Assembly (NCBI GenBank): GCA_051453625.1
Contig: JBOZIK010000001.1
Span: 185,146,674-185,210,673 of the forward strand
DNA: 64,000 nt
Reading direction: 5' to 3'
Source: Welwitschia mirabilis
Lineage: Eukaryota > Gnetophyta > Gnetopsida > Welwitschiales
In this document: piece by piece, positions 36,701 to 48,677 of the stretch
Layout: each line of letters opens with the position of its first letter
Position numbering within the stretch: the stretch's first letter is position 1
Made by a program: the position numbers and the translations under genes
The notes under the pieces: model-generated
What the model was told of the DNA's origin: nothing
Databases searched by the model: none
The model's input: only the letters and a program-made list of their open reading frames with translations

Positions 36701-39627
36701 AGGTAATCTTTCTTCAAAGTTTTGATTTTCTTAGAAATTTTTCCATTACCTTTTGTTTGCATAAGATAGTTAATATTTCATAACATATATAATTAGTTGA
36801 ACATACAATATTTTAATAAAATCCTTTCAAATCTTCCCCATCCTTGATTTAATAGAAAGGAAGTAATACTCTAACATTCAATCACAGATAACTAATTAAT
36901 TGAATGACCTTATTTATCTTGAGAAATAAATAGATACATTTATGCTACTATGATTAGTGTGAGTAGAATATTATAAATATTACCATTATTATACTTTTAT
37001 TTCTTTCATTAAATGTAATATTTATTTAAATTATTTATACTATTATGAGGATTACATGTTCATCTTCCTTTGTCTACATTGATTTCATTAGCTTATGTAG
37101 ATGGTAACATATGATTCATATTTCTTTTATGTCTTTTATTTAGTGTTACATCAAGCTAATTTATTTTCAATATTAAAGAGATGTTTTAATGTTCGCTAAT
37201 TACACATCTTCGACTTAGTTTTGATCGCTATTATTATTTAATGTATTTCATTTAATGCAATATTTTTATAAGAAGTTTCTACAATTAGAGGGAGACATCA
37301 ATCTTATGCTTGTAAATGATGATCCTATTATGATTTAACTTATTTTAATAGTATAATATTACTTATTATATCTCAGTTTATCTCATTGGTATAAAATTGG
37401 AAAGAGGAAATTTTTAATCCTATAAACTATCCTAATTACTTCAAGCATGTTTTAGTGTGATATGTTTTATATTATTCTTTTATGTATCCACTTGGTATAA
37501 GATAAGAGGAAGGTTTTGATGCTCCAACCTATGGGTTATGAGCCTATCATATTTGTAAATGCCACTTTAATTACTTTAAATATAGTCTTTGTTTTTCTTT
37601 TTTAGTACTCTATATACTTTTTCATTTTCCCCTTTACACACATAATATTTATCATCTTAATCAATAATATTTTAAGTCACATTTTTATGATCTATGAGTT
37701 AGTTTTTAATACTAAATAATTATCTTGTCTAAATGCAATATAAAAATAATATGGCCAAGAGTGTGTTAAAGTTGTTGGAAGTGTAAAAATGAATTTTTCA
37801 AAAATAAAAGTTTAATTAAAAATAAGTTGACAAAACACATAAATAAAAATACAGTGCAACTTATTTTCTAATTTACTCGTATAATTTTTTTAAACTTTCT
37901 TTATAGATGAATAAAAACTAATTTGAAAAAATCATAATAGTAGCCCCATTTTGTTATCTTCTCTTTACCTTATTTATTATTTATAAGACCAATATTAGCA
38001 TCTCATTTTTCATGATCATGTTATAGTAAAATTCTAAAAATATATTTTTATGGAAACTCTTTTATTGTCACATCTAGATTTTTTAAGATCTAAAAATTTA
38101 TCTTAAAAATTTAATTTAAATAATTTTATTATTATAGAGTCTCAAGCTAATATAGATATTTTGTGTTTAATGAGATGACATTATACTATGGAAAATTCTA
38201 TGCTTTTAAATCCTTCATTTTGTAAAAGCCATAATGTTATTTGTTGTAACCCTCAATAAGAATGATCTTTAATAGTTTAATTGATATTATTCTATTGCAT
38301 GATTATTGCATCTTTTCTTAATTTCTACATGAGAAAAAATATTATTATGTGATGGTTCATTTTGATTCTTCATTTCTAAAATTTCATGTAATAGAATAAA
38401 AATAATTTAGAATTACTATGATGAATTATTATATGCCCAGTGACCAGGTAGGTAATGATGAGACATTATAAAACTCCCATCACCTTCATAACCTCCATCT
38501 CATAATGGTGTCTCTTCATATTCTTAAGTCTTTTCATAACCCCCCCATTGTCATATTAGAAAAAGGACTTCCCTCTTCTTGTATTCTGCATATCAATGAA
38601 AAAGCCATTGTTATTGAATCTTGGTAATTTTACCTTAGAGCTTTGGAATCTAGGAAGAGCCTTGAAGTCTTCAGACATCACAACCAGATATGGGTATGGT
38701 TTCATTTCATTCTTGCATCCTTATTTGGTCCTATTCTTGTATTCATCTTGTACACAATTTTTTTCATCTATTTTCTTACAAATATCATAAAGTTATTTGA
38801 TGTTTGTAATATTAGTAATTGACAAACTGTATTATAAATCCTAGTTTCTACTATCTTCTCTTGAAATATCTCCATTAAGTTTATTCCAAGTTATTATTAT
38901 TGAGAATCTATGTGTTCTTGATGTATCTTGCTCATGCTTTATTTAATATCTTTGATCCTTGTGATCTTATAAAAATGAATATTCCATATATAGTACAATG
39001 AAGCAATGAAATATGAGAAATCACAGATTTCTGAATGAGACAGTAGGATTGATTAATTAATTAATTGAACTATAGACCACCAAATAAGGCAGTGGAGTAA
39101 GAGAATATATTAAATATGATGAGAAATCCACAGATCACCAAGAGAGGTAGTGGACCCCATAGATCATCAAAGGAGGCAATGGTAGAAATTGAAAAATATA
39201 TATATGATGAAAAATTTATTGAAAAATTGGTTATTTCTTATATCATTTCCATAAGAGTGTCATTTAAAATTCTTGAAATGTTCCTCATTTTTCGGAAATC
39301 AAAACTTGAGTCTTAAGACTTGGAATATTAATCTTGTCTTGCCTAGACCATACTGAGAACTATGAAATTTTTAGGATTTTTACTCCATATTTCTTATGTA
39401 AATAGATGATAAAATTGAAGCTTAAATGCCAAGAAGGGCATAAACAAATGAAGGTTATTATTCCAGTTTGTATTTAAATACTTATTTTGAAGTGAAATTT
39501 GTAGTTCTTGATGAATTTTGAAATTTTAGTGATGCAATTATTATGATCTTGAGAATACTTCCAAAACTAAATAATGTGTATTCCTAATTATACTCTCTTG
39601 AATTTGTAATGGCAGAAGTAAGAAATT
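33722..39627. other. AT-rich decayed repeat DNA, no gene seen
   Basis: Stop-rich in all frames. Two segments, about 36,400-36,600 and 37,895-38,095, are similar (ATTTATTATTTAT(G/A)A, AGCATCT, AGTAAAATT) and lie about 1.5 kb apart in the same direction. The stretch 37,370-37,620 resembles 63,560-63,830 near the window end. These look like fragments of the same old repeat family. A C-run (AACCCCCCC) at about 38,540 is unusual here. Confidence 0.45.
39031..39182 (+). repeat. Short degenerate repeats (GATCACCAA.GAGGCAGTGG type)
   Basis: Similar 23-bp units occur at about 39,074 (AGACCACCAAATAAGGCAGT), 39,131 (AGATCACCAAGAGAGGTAGT) and 39,160 (AGATCATCAAAGGAGGCAAT), with a weaker one near 39,025. 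They differ mostly by C/T and G/A. They lie upstream of a gypsy LTR end and may belong to that LTR. Confidence 0.5.
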
Positions 39628-40551
39628 NNNNNNNNNNNNNNNNNNNNNNNNNNNNNNNNNNNNNNNNNNNNNNNNNNNNNNNNNNNNNNNNNNNNNNNNN
39701 NNNNNNNNNNNNNNNNNNNNNNNNNNNNNNNNNNNNNNNNNNNNNNNNNNNNNNNNNNNNNNNNNNNNNNNNNNNNNNNNNNNNNNNNNNNNNNNNNNNN
39801 NNNNNNNNNNNNNNNNNNNNNNNNNNNNNNNNNNNNNNNNNNNNNNNNNNNNNNNNNNNNNNNNNNNNNNNNNNNNNNNNNNNNNNNNNNNNNNNNNNNN
39901 NNNNNNNNNNNNNNNNNNNNNNNNNNNNNNNNNNNNNNNNNNNNNNNNNNNNNNNNNNNNNNNNNNNNNNNNNNNNNNNNNNNNNNNNNNNNNNNNNNNN
40001 NNNNNNNNNNNNNNNNNNNNNNNNNNNNNNNNNNNNNNNNNNNNNNNNNNNNNNNNNNNNNNNNNNNNNNNNNNNNNNNNNNNNNNNNNNNNNNNNNNNN
40101 NNNNNNNNNNNNNNNNNNNNNNNNNNNNNNNNNNNNNNNNNNNNNNNNNNNNNNNNNNNNNNNNNNNNNNNNNNNNNNNNNNNNNNNNNNNNNNNNNNNN
40201 NNNNNNNNNNNNNNNNNNNNNNNNNNNNNNNNNNNNNNNNNNNNNNNNNNNNNNNNNNNNNNNNNNNNNNNNNNNNNNNNNNNNNNNNNNNNNNNNNNNN
40301 NNNNNNNNNNNNNNNNNNNNNNNNNNNNNNNNNNNNNNNNNNNNNNNNNNNNNNNNNNNNNNNNNNNNNNNNNNNNNNNNNNNNNNNNNNNNNNNNNNNN
40401 NNNNNNNNNNNNNNNNNNNNNNNNNNNNNNNNNNNNNNNNNNNNNNNNNNNNNNNNNNNNNNNNNNNNNNNNNNNNNNNNNNNNNNNNNNNNNNNNNNNN
40501 NNNNNNNNNNNNNNNNNNNNNNNNNNNNNNNNNNNNNNNNNNNNNNNNNNN
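39628..40551. other. Assembly gap (924 N)
   Basis: A run of N. Frames spanning it are meaningless. It probably hides part of the LTR that ends near 40,770. Confidence 1.
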
Positions 40552-40675
40552 TAAGTAACATTTAATGCTTATGGAAGAGAGGACCATATTAAGAAGAGTT
40601 ACTATTATTATAAGGAAGTTATAATTTCTTAACAAGGATGATCCATGTGTGATTTAATTTATAATAAATTTTTAA

Positions 40676-40780
40676 GAAAAGTAATGTTTTCAGTTATAAA
40701 AAATTGGGTGTTACAATTTTAACTTCTTTAAAAAGTAACATTTTTCAGTTATGAAAAGTTGGATGTCATGTTTTGGTATT
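40676..40780 (+). repeat. Tandem duplication (about 54 bp) of an LTR end
   Basis: AAGTAATGTTTTCAGTTATA followed by AAAAATTGGGTGTTACAATT recurs about 54 bp later as AAGTAACATTTTTCAGTTAT followed by GAAAAGTTGGATGTCATGTT. Each copy ends with an LTR-end-like GGGTGT(T/C)A motif. The two copies differ mainly by transitions. Confidence 0.6.
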
Positions 40781-40785
40781 AGAGC
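40774..40785 (+). mobile_element. Gypsy-type LTR end and primer binding site (tRNA-iMet)
   Basis: TGGTATTAGAGC is the initiator-Met primer site TGGTATCAGAGC with one C>T change. It continues TAGGTTAGTG, like the CAGGTT common after this site in plant gypsy elements. It follows GGATGTCATGTTT, a typical LTR end of the GGGTGTCACG kind. A 5' LTR on the plus strand would therefore end near 40,770 and include the gap to its left. No gag or pol was recognised to the right. Confidence 0.6.
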
Positions 40786-41339
40786 TAGGTTAGTGACTCT
40801 ATTGAATATAGTTACTATGAAAAATCCTATTTTGTGATTTCACTAGACATAGTTGTTATTAAGTAGTAGACATTTATAGTTGAAGAAGATATCTATGAAT
40901 GTACAAGATGTCAACAGTAGCTTGATTAGTTCAAAATTAATGAAAAATATGTTTAGCTTGAATTCTAATGGTCATAAGCTAGCATTTTCATTCACGTTCA
41001 TTCTCATGAATAAAGCATCGATTGGGGTCCAACTTCTTATGTAACCTAAGCATTGTATGTGTTTTTGAAATCCTAGGATTAGCCATAGTTATTCATAAAT
41101 GTTTGGTAAAACATGATTTTCTACCATGCGTAGCATAGTGCCTAGTATAAAAGTTGCTAATTTATTTAATGTACTTTGGAGAGATAAAATTATAAGATTC
41201 TCAAGATCTTAAAACCCTTGTTGCATTTGAAAAACCTTCATCCCCTCTGTAAAATTTTCTTGAGAATGGTCTCATGCTACATTAGCTTTCATATGCTTTA
41301 CAATTTCATTCTTGAATTTTGCTGAAAGGCATGTGGATT

Positions 41340-41700
41340 AAATTGTGAGAAATGTTTGTCCTATGTTGGTTCTAAAATTTTTAGATAAAAGAAAATGGAC
41401 TAGTCATCTGTTAAAATATTGGCCATCAAGATGTGAATATCATGCAATATCCCTTCCTTGGATACCATTCTTCCTTACTCTCAACACTGCACCATCGAAG
41501 GTGCCTATGTTAACATCCTATGGAAGGAAGTCTTTTCTTGAATTGGGATCTATGTTAAGCACATTTGCAATGGGCAAAGAAGTGGGCTTATTAGGTAATT
41601 TTATTATTTGTAATCTATCTTCTCTACAATACATAAGGTTTCTTGTCAAATACGCAAGAACAATTATGACAACCTTGTTTACTTGGTAACTCAATAGTTC
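41340..41700. other. Unrecognised higher-complexity segment
   Basis: The plus strand is open for 114 codons (41,345-41,689). The minus strand gives a coding-like peptide with stops (…NIDPNSRKDFLP…DVNIGTFDGAVLRVRKNGIQ…). I recognise neither. The base composition is less AT-rich than the surroundings, so this may be a gene or element relic. The minus reading has stops that fit TGG>TAG/TGA. Confidence 0.3.
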
Positions 41701-42599
41701 TTATGCAATTTATTAATCTTTAGGAAACCATTGAAGAAATTTCTTTAGATGTAAAGGCTTTCTATCCTCCTTTTAGTTTTATTAGATCATGTGATTATTA
41801 TCACCTTTATAAGAAATTATTTAATCTCTATTCTCACTACGTCTTCAGGTTCTGACCTACTAATAAGTTTCACCCACATCAATTTTGTAGGTATTGCAAC
41901 TTCTTTTTTCACCTCTAAATCATTTAAGTATCTATTTTTGGTAATAGTATCTATGGTATAGTAATCCATTAAAAGTAATTTTTTCATTTAGATTTGAATG
42001 TGATGGATCTGATGCTAAACTAGAAATAGGATGAGGGTTTAAGATCCATGTGTTATCGAAGTCATTATCGTAGGTAGTTGTTGCCTATATATTTGACTAA
42101 AATTTTCACCTTCGAATGTGAAAATGTGTTTAATTTAAAGTAAAGTTTTTTGTAAGCATTATTTTGATTTTTATAGGGCTTTGAATCACATTCATTCAAA
42201 GCATTTTTAATTTTTTAGGGTTTTAAGATCTGCCTTATTACAAAGGAAGAGAAATGTTCCATTCGAAGCTAATTTTTTATAATAATATGAGGGATTCCTT
42301 AAAGAATAAATATTTTACATGCAATCATTAGTGTTTAAAATCTTACAAATTATACAACTAGACAATAGGTTACTTTTTGATATAAGATCCTAAGAAGTGC
42401 TAGCTAAAGGTGAAATAGCACTCAAGAGATACATCTACACATCTTTGATGAATACCTGGGTGTTTATGAATGGCCAAATCCACTATGTTTGCAATCTATT
42501 TTACCTTAATTTTTATAACTTTTTTAAGCTGTTTTAGTGCTCCTTGCCAAAACCTAGCTTTTGGTTAATATTGAATCCTTACTTAGTAATCCTTTCTTA

Positions 42600-43030
42600 G
42601 TAAATATTAGAGCTCTCTCAGTTCATCATCAGATGTAATCCAATTCCTATGCTTTTCATAGATCTTATTCAAAATTCCATAAAATGAAGTAATTCTTTGC
42701 TTAAATAATTCCTTTCTAGTAGTTTTTCCTAAATTAGATGACTCATGCTAGAACCAAAGCCCTCTTTCCTCAGAGCCATTATTAATGCCCCCTCAGACAT
42801 CCCTCTCATTAGGTTAATACATATCAGTTTACTAATTGCCTTATCTGATTTAATCACACTTCTTCTAATACCATGAAAAGCTTGTTGTATTATGATCTCT
42901 TGAATAGATACCAGTAATTATTCATGAGATAAATGTAGAATAGCCCCAAATAAGTGTACCTTTTTGCTTTCTTCTCTAGCTTATTTTCTAAGGCATTGAA
43001 GATCTAGGAAGCAATCTCTATAAGAACCAA
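42600..43030 (-). pseudogene. Relic of an EXO70 exocyst subunit gene (C-terminal part)
   Basis: EXO70 is a subunit of the exocyst, which tethers secretory vesicles to the plasma membrane, and plants carry many copies. On the minus strand one frame reads NALENKLEKKAKRYTYLG, then FYIYLMNNYWYL, then NQIRQLVN.YVLT. This matches the EXO70 order LE..LE.KSK.Y.D..L...FLMNN..Y......VRQ....Y. After frameshifts another frame reads RKELFKQRITSFYGILNKIY and EKHRNWITSDDELREL, matching LKERFKSFN..FEEIY..Q..W.V.D.QLREEL. Stops and frame changes show that it is broken. No other EXO70 part was found nearby. Confidence 0.6.
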
Positions 43031-45653
43031 TATAGAAATATATCTAGAGTTAAATTATTTAGTCTTTTTCTTTTTAACATTTAAGTTTTCATACTTTGTA
43101 ATTAGAATTATAGTTATTAAAGCAAATATGCCAAAATTTCTTACAAAATTCTATTAGAAACCAAATTCTCCAATAATAGACAATGAAAGAAATGCAGTTG
43201 GAAAATTAAGAGAAATAAAAGAGGAATGTTATTAAATGCATAGAGTGAGTTGAAGTGTATTTATCATGGTTTTGTTTTGTATTGATTGGAGTTTGAATTA
43301 GAAGTCTTATTTTTTTTCATTTCTTCAGATTGAGATTCAGTAAGAGACTACAACAGCATAGACAATTTGTAGAGAATAAGATGTGATGCTTAAGCCTTTT
43401 TATTTGCAAAAATATTTCTTTGAGATTCTAAATTTTATATTTAAAAACTTTCTGTGAATGGATGAAATAATTATTAGTGTCATTATATAACCACAAATTC
43501 ACAGTTTTGTTTTGCCTGCTGAATTCCTAAATAGAAGCTTGTTTTATCCATTGTTATCAGAGGATATAATATTTGTGACTTATTTCTTAGGGCTTGGTAA
43601 CTATTGTGTGTGCATAACTTAATTAAGAATGCATTGCTACTTTCCCTGTGTGAAAATCTCACTATTATCAATTGGTTTATGATGGAAAGATAGACATAAT
43701 AGTGATAATTAGGACTTATAAATATATGAGATGTCCAAACTTTAAGAAAAGAAGTTGCATTTTAAGATAACATTTAATAAGGATTTAAAGGTTCTAAGTT
43801 CCTTTAATCATATGGTTGCTTATTTCTTTTTGTTGGACACTGAAGTTAAAATGTAACTCCCTGGTAATCAGCTATGCATTACTGCTAGGAATTTGCTCAT
43901 CTAACATGAATACCAAAGCATCCATAATAAAGTGCAAGGAAATCTAATTCTTCTGGTTCTTTATGCAAAGATAAGATACCCTTTCTATTCATTTAACCAC
44001 TGGCTAAAATGAATGTTTAATGTAGTACATAGACTTTATGAATTGGAGAAACTCTGTAGACATTAGAAGAGTACTACAAAGGCAGTAGAAATGGATGAAG
44101 AAGGAAGGTCATAAATCATAAGAAGAAGAAATAAAAAAGAGAAATTATAGGAAGAAACATTACATAGTTTTGGTAGTGGATTATTGACATCTCTTAGTGT
44201 GCTTAGTGATGAACAAATAATGAATAAACTTATGCAATATAAGATTATCACCTCTCCTTAAATTGGTATTTATAGGAAGTTAGCCTTTCTATTTCAAGCT
44301 TTTGCTCTTCTCTATTTACAGCATTTACTTATCTATGAGATTTCAAAGGCAGGTTTTCCAGTGGCAACTTATATTCTTATAATAGAATAACGAAGTTATA
44401 ATTACAAAGGTATGAGTGAGAGTGTAAGTGATGGTTTATAGAAATAGGACTAGTGGAGAGTCCATCTATAGAGCTAAATTCCTAAATGCAAACCTTATTA
44501 ATAAGTGTGCTAGGCCTGACATTCTATCAATGGCAAATACCAAACCTAATACCAATGGTTCAATTCTCCATGTATACTAAAAAGACTAAATGAATTAATG
44601 GAAAACATATCGTGTTCAGGCATGTGGTGGATGGAATAAATATAGTAAAGGCCATTAAATTTGTAAGTATATTTAGAGGTCAAATCATCAAAGTTGTTAA
44701 GCACATAAATCCTTGGTAAAAGATGAAGTTTCAAAGAAATCTAAACATTGTTTTATGAATTAGTTAACGAGGTTGTAAGTCCTATCAAAAATGAAAGCAA
44801 AATTATGAATCTTGAATGATTGAACAATGCCTTAAAAGTTTTATCTAAAATTTAGGAGGTGTTCTAGATAAAATAGTCTAAAAAAAATCATCAACATTAA
44901 TTATTAATGATTTTTTATTCCCTCTACTTGAAAATATAATGTGGTTTAAAATTTATGGATTTTCTACAACTGCAATGTTAAAGCTAAGTGATAGATTCTT
45001 TGTTTATTTTATCATATCAATAAAAGAACAATTAATGGGTGTCTAAATTTTTCTCTAGGACTGATTTTTTGGTGCAAATATTCTTGTTTATTAAAATGGA
45101 GAGCTTGCAAGAGGAAGGTAAGAGTAACAAACTAGATGCACCACCCATTTTCTAATGATGAGATAAATCTAGAGGATTTAGACTATCAAAAAGTGCTAAC
45201 TTGCTAGATAAGGCTGATAATGACATGTATTTCTAGTCAATTATATTTATGTGTTAAATTAGGTCTATAATACATTTGGATTTGAGATGAAGCCTACACT
45301 TGAATAGTAAATTTCAATGCCAAGAAGATAAGATAATAGACACAAATTATTGCTGAGTTACATTGGTTGTTTACCCTTTTCCATGGACTATGTGTTGCAG
45401 TCAAATTTATTTCATTAANNNNNNNNNNNNNCATTTTCACTCTTGTATTAAAGTCTATTCCATTAATGTGGTGTAAGAACATGTTTACCATATATTCAGT
45501 TTAGTTACTTACATGAGAAGAAAAATGCAGTGCTAGAAAAGAACTTAGCTAAAAATAAAGTAAAGGCAGGATCCTTAGCTTAAGGTTTAGTTTCACATTG
45601 AAATGCTTTTGTAGAGCAAGAAAATTGTAGTAAAATTTTCATGCTCTTCTTTG
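43031..45653. other. AT-rich intergenic DNA, no gene seen
   Basis: Only short chance frames are present (43,483-43,671, 44,063-44,251, 44,546-44,734, 45,294-45,491). There are no element boundaries apart from the copia LTR that starts at 45,654. A 13-base gap lies at 45,419-45,431. Confidence 0.45.
45419..45431. other. Assembly gap (13 N)
   Basis: A short run of N in non-coding DNA. Confidence 1.
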
Positions 45654-45822
45654 TGCTAAGGCCAATATACATGATGGTCTCATGCCTAGGGATACATGAA
45701 AATCCTAGTGGTGTACTTGCCTATTTAAGCAAGCTCTTTGTTAAATAAGAAAAGAAGGAGAAATAAAATTTTGATTTAAAAATCTTATGATTTCTATTTA
45801 TTAGCATTCTTATTTCCTAACA
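45654..45822 (+). repeat. 5' LTR of copia 1
   Basis: It starts TGCTAAGGCC, contains ATGCCTAGGGATACATGAAA and AGCTCTTTGTTAAATAAGAA, and ends CCTAACA. The other LTR differs mainly by C/T and G/A. Confidence 0.85.
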
Positions 45823-45824
45823 AA

Positions 45825-45837
45825 TGGTATTAGAGCA
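45825..45837 (+). mobile_element. Primer binding site of copia 1 (tRNA-iMet)
   Basis: TGGTATTAGAGCA lies two bases after the 5' LTR. It equals the initiator-Met site with one C>T change. Confidence 0.8.
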
Positions 45838-47478
45838 CATAGATTAGGCATAACTCAAGTAGACAACCACGAGACACAACAGACATGTAGGCAGTGTGAT
45901 GCTTAATAGGTATGCTGTAGAAGATAACATGATAGTTCAATTGTGGTTAGATGTAGGAGGACTATTCAAAAATTGTTTAGTATTTATCTATTCCTATACA
46001 CATGTAGTTTAGTTGAGCCATTTCTCAGCCATTATCCATTTTTTGTGCAAATTGACAATTTTTATTTTTTTTTGCTATTTTGGGCTTTTTTTAATTTTCT
46101 TAAGTCTTTTGGTAATTTTTTGAACTTGTAAACCCCTAACTTAGTTTTCTAAGCATCTTTTTATGCACTTAAAGGTGTTTGGGTAATTTTCTACAAATTG
46201 TGAGCCTTTAACATTAATTTTCATCAAGTCACATTTGGGATGTAAAGCAAGATCCATTTGAGTTAATTTTTCTCTTACTTAGACTATTTTTTGTGATTTG
46301 GATAGAATAAGCTAAGCTTAGAATGTTGAGCAAAATCCACTTAGCTTAACTATACTATATTAGATCCTAACCTCATGTGTGTTTTTGGTTTTTTATTCTT
46401 TTTGCTTTCTCACACTAAAATTTTAATTTTTTATGATTAAGTAAAATTGAAAATTACTTTCACTCATAAACACATCACATTTTACATTAGTGATAAGTAA
46501 TGGTTAGTGACAGCATGAAGATCATTACATAGATAAAGATCCATGTTAGGATATGCTACCCTTTAAGCTTCTCATGTAGTCTTAACTACCTTAACTTTAA
46601 TGTTCAAGTTGTATAAAGAATTATGTCTCTCTTAAGCGGAAATGTCCCAGGTATCTCGATGTTCCAATTTCCACATATGCCTTAGTAATTAAGGTATATT
46701 AGGTGAATTTCGAAGGCACAGTGATAGGGTTTACTTGGATTTCATCACTAAGTTTACAGGGAGTCATAAGTATAATCAATCTTAAAATTTATTGAGTCTA
46801 AGATATAAGTAGGTTACCAACATTACATGGTACTCTCCCTTAAGGAGGGGTATAAAGCTAAGATAACCAAAACTGATTAATGACTTGGAAGTCTCACTGA
46901 GGTGATTCACATTTTTGTCCTTTTACTCCCTTGAGAGATAAGAATACCATTCTTAAAAAGGATATGATCACTATCCAAATTCAACAGTAGACCTTAAAAC
47001 TAACAAATATGCATTTTTCATCATCTAATAATCAAATTAGACTCATTCAAATCAAAATTTACCTTTCCCACATTAAGAATTTTTAACAAATTGCCCTGTT
47101 TGATCTTGTGCATGTAGGTTTTATGTGGTTTATGGGGGTTTGTCTTGATTGTCATACATCGTGGTTTATATAGCTTACTTGGATTTTTGGGATTAACTCC
47201 TTTTTATTGTGACTATACCTATCCATTATGACCTCTTTTTCCTTCTTTTTTATTTGCATTATGACTTAGATAAGTCATTTTAAACTTGTGGATGAGAGCA
47301 AGATCCCTTTTTAGATGATCATATTGTCTTCCGTTTTTCCTATTTAGGTTTTTTTGATGAGTTTACTTTGTTTATTGGATAGATTAGTTCTTTCAATAGT
47401 GGATGTGAGCAAGATCCCTCTAGAATTCAACTTTACCTCATAACTTATTAGCCCTTCTCTCTCTTTTTAGTATTCATC
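45838..47478 (+). other. Long leader of copia 1 with short repeats
   Basis: About 1.6 kb separates the primer site from the gag start. A motif like GAGCAAGATCC recurs at about 46,246, 46,328, 47,296 and 47,407. The last two copies share GTGGATG(A/T)GAGCAAGATCCC and lie 111 bp apart. No open frame with family similarity was found, so this may be an untranslated leader or contain an insertion. Confidence 0.45.
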
Positions 47479-48380
47479 ATGGCTTTGACATCAAAAGATA
47501 GATTCCAGATCTTGTCAAAGAGCTTTAAGCTCATTTTGACTACCAAAATAATATCCAACCTTAGGATGATTTTTTATGATAATCGAAGTTGGGAGGAGGA
47601 GAATGAGGATTTTATGTCAATAATGTGCATGTATGGTTTTGATACAGATTTTTTAAAAGAAGAGAATGTTCCTAATCAAGATTTAAATGAAGAAAAGACA
47701 TGAAAATCCATTAATCAAAAGCTCATAGAGATAATGCAAAAATCAATGGCTACTCTTCATAAAAATTTGGATGATAAAATTAAGTCTTGCTACACTAACT
47801 ATGGTAGTTTGCATGATATCTTTTATGTGAATAATGATCTTGAGCTAATCAATCCTATTACAATCATGAATAACCTTCACTATGAAAGGGTTAAAATGTT
47901 TAACTTGTAGCTCTAATAGCATATATTAAAATAAAGGTTGTTCAAATAGATCCAATTTAAAAATTTTGCATAAATTACGTCAACTTAATTTATTATTGTT
48001 TGGAGGATCTATCTCTTTATAGATCCATTCTATCTCTTCATCGAACTAAGCGGCTATCTAATATGAACTTTGACATGCTCAATAAGGATCTTATTACTAC
48101 AGAAGCTCAGTTTAACTTCATAAAACCCTCATCCTCTGATGTATCTTATAAAGTTTCTCATGCTCATGGATCTCCTCCTAAACATAAGTAGTCTTCTCAC
48201 AACTCTCTTCTGTTAAAAACATCACATCATGAAAAGTGTACAACTCTATAACAATAGTAAAATAAGCCTAACTAGACTCTAATAAATAAGAATAAAGTTT
48301 ACCATCCTACTACTTCAACAAAAAACAAATATCAATGCTCATGATGTGGAAGAAGTGATCATATGTCAGATTTCTATCAA
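47479..48380 (+). pseudogene. Copia 1 gag with broken zinc knuckle
   Basis: The reading frame starts ATGGCTTTGACATC (MALTSKDRFQILSKSF...) and is open for 74 codons to a TGA at 47,701. It continues in frame with KSINQKLIEIMQKSMATLHK, where TGG>TGA would explain the stop. At 48,336-48,377 the frame reads CS*CGRSDHMSDFY, which is a CX2CX4HX4C knuckle. Its Trp codon has become TGA, and its last Cys has become Tyr (TAT, at 48,375). Both are G>A changes. Confidence 0.65.
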
Positions 48381-48677
48381 ATATCTTGGGATAAGATTAA
48401 ATCTACACCTAAGGTAAATGTAGTTATTAAAGAGTTTAAATCCCTTGATGATGATGATTATTATGAATCAAACATAGTTTTTAATAATTTTAACTTTGTA
48501 GATATGAGTGAGCACATGGCTCATGACAAAACTTGGATTCTTAACACTAATGCTAATTGTCACATGACTTATGAACATGATTATTTTGATGAATTTGTTA
48601 AAGTGCCTAGTCAAGTTTACTTAGCAACTAGAACTCTAGTTTTAGTGAAAGGCTATGGTTTAATTACTTTAACTTGA
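48381..48677 (+). pseudogene. Copia 1 protease with mutated active site
   Basis: The open frame carries KTWILNTNANCHMTYEHDYF. Copia proteases have WILD(S/T)GA.CHMT here, where the D-(S/T)-G triplet is catalytic. Asp is Asn (AAC, 48,543-48,545) and Gly is Asn (AAT, 48,549-48,551), each explained by G>A. The enzyme would be inactive. Confidence 0.75.
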
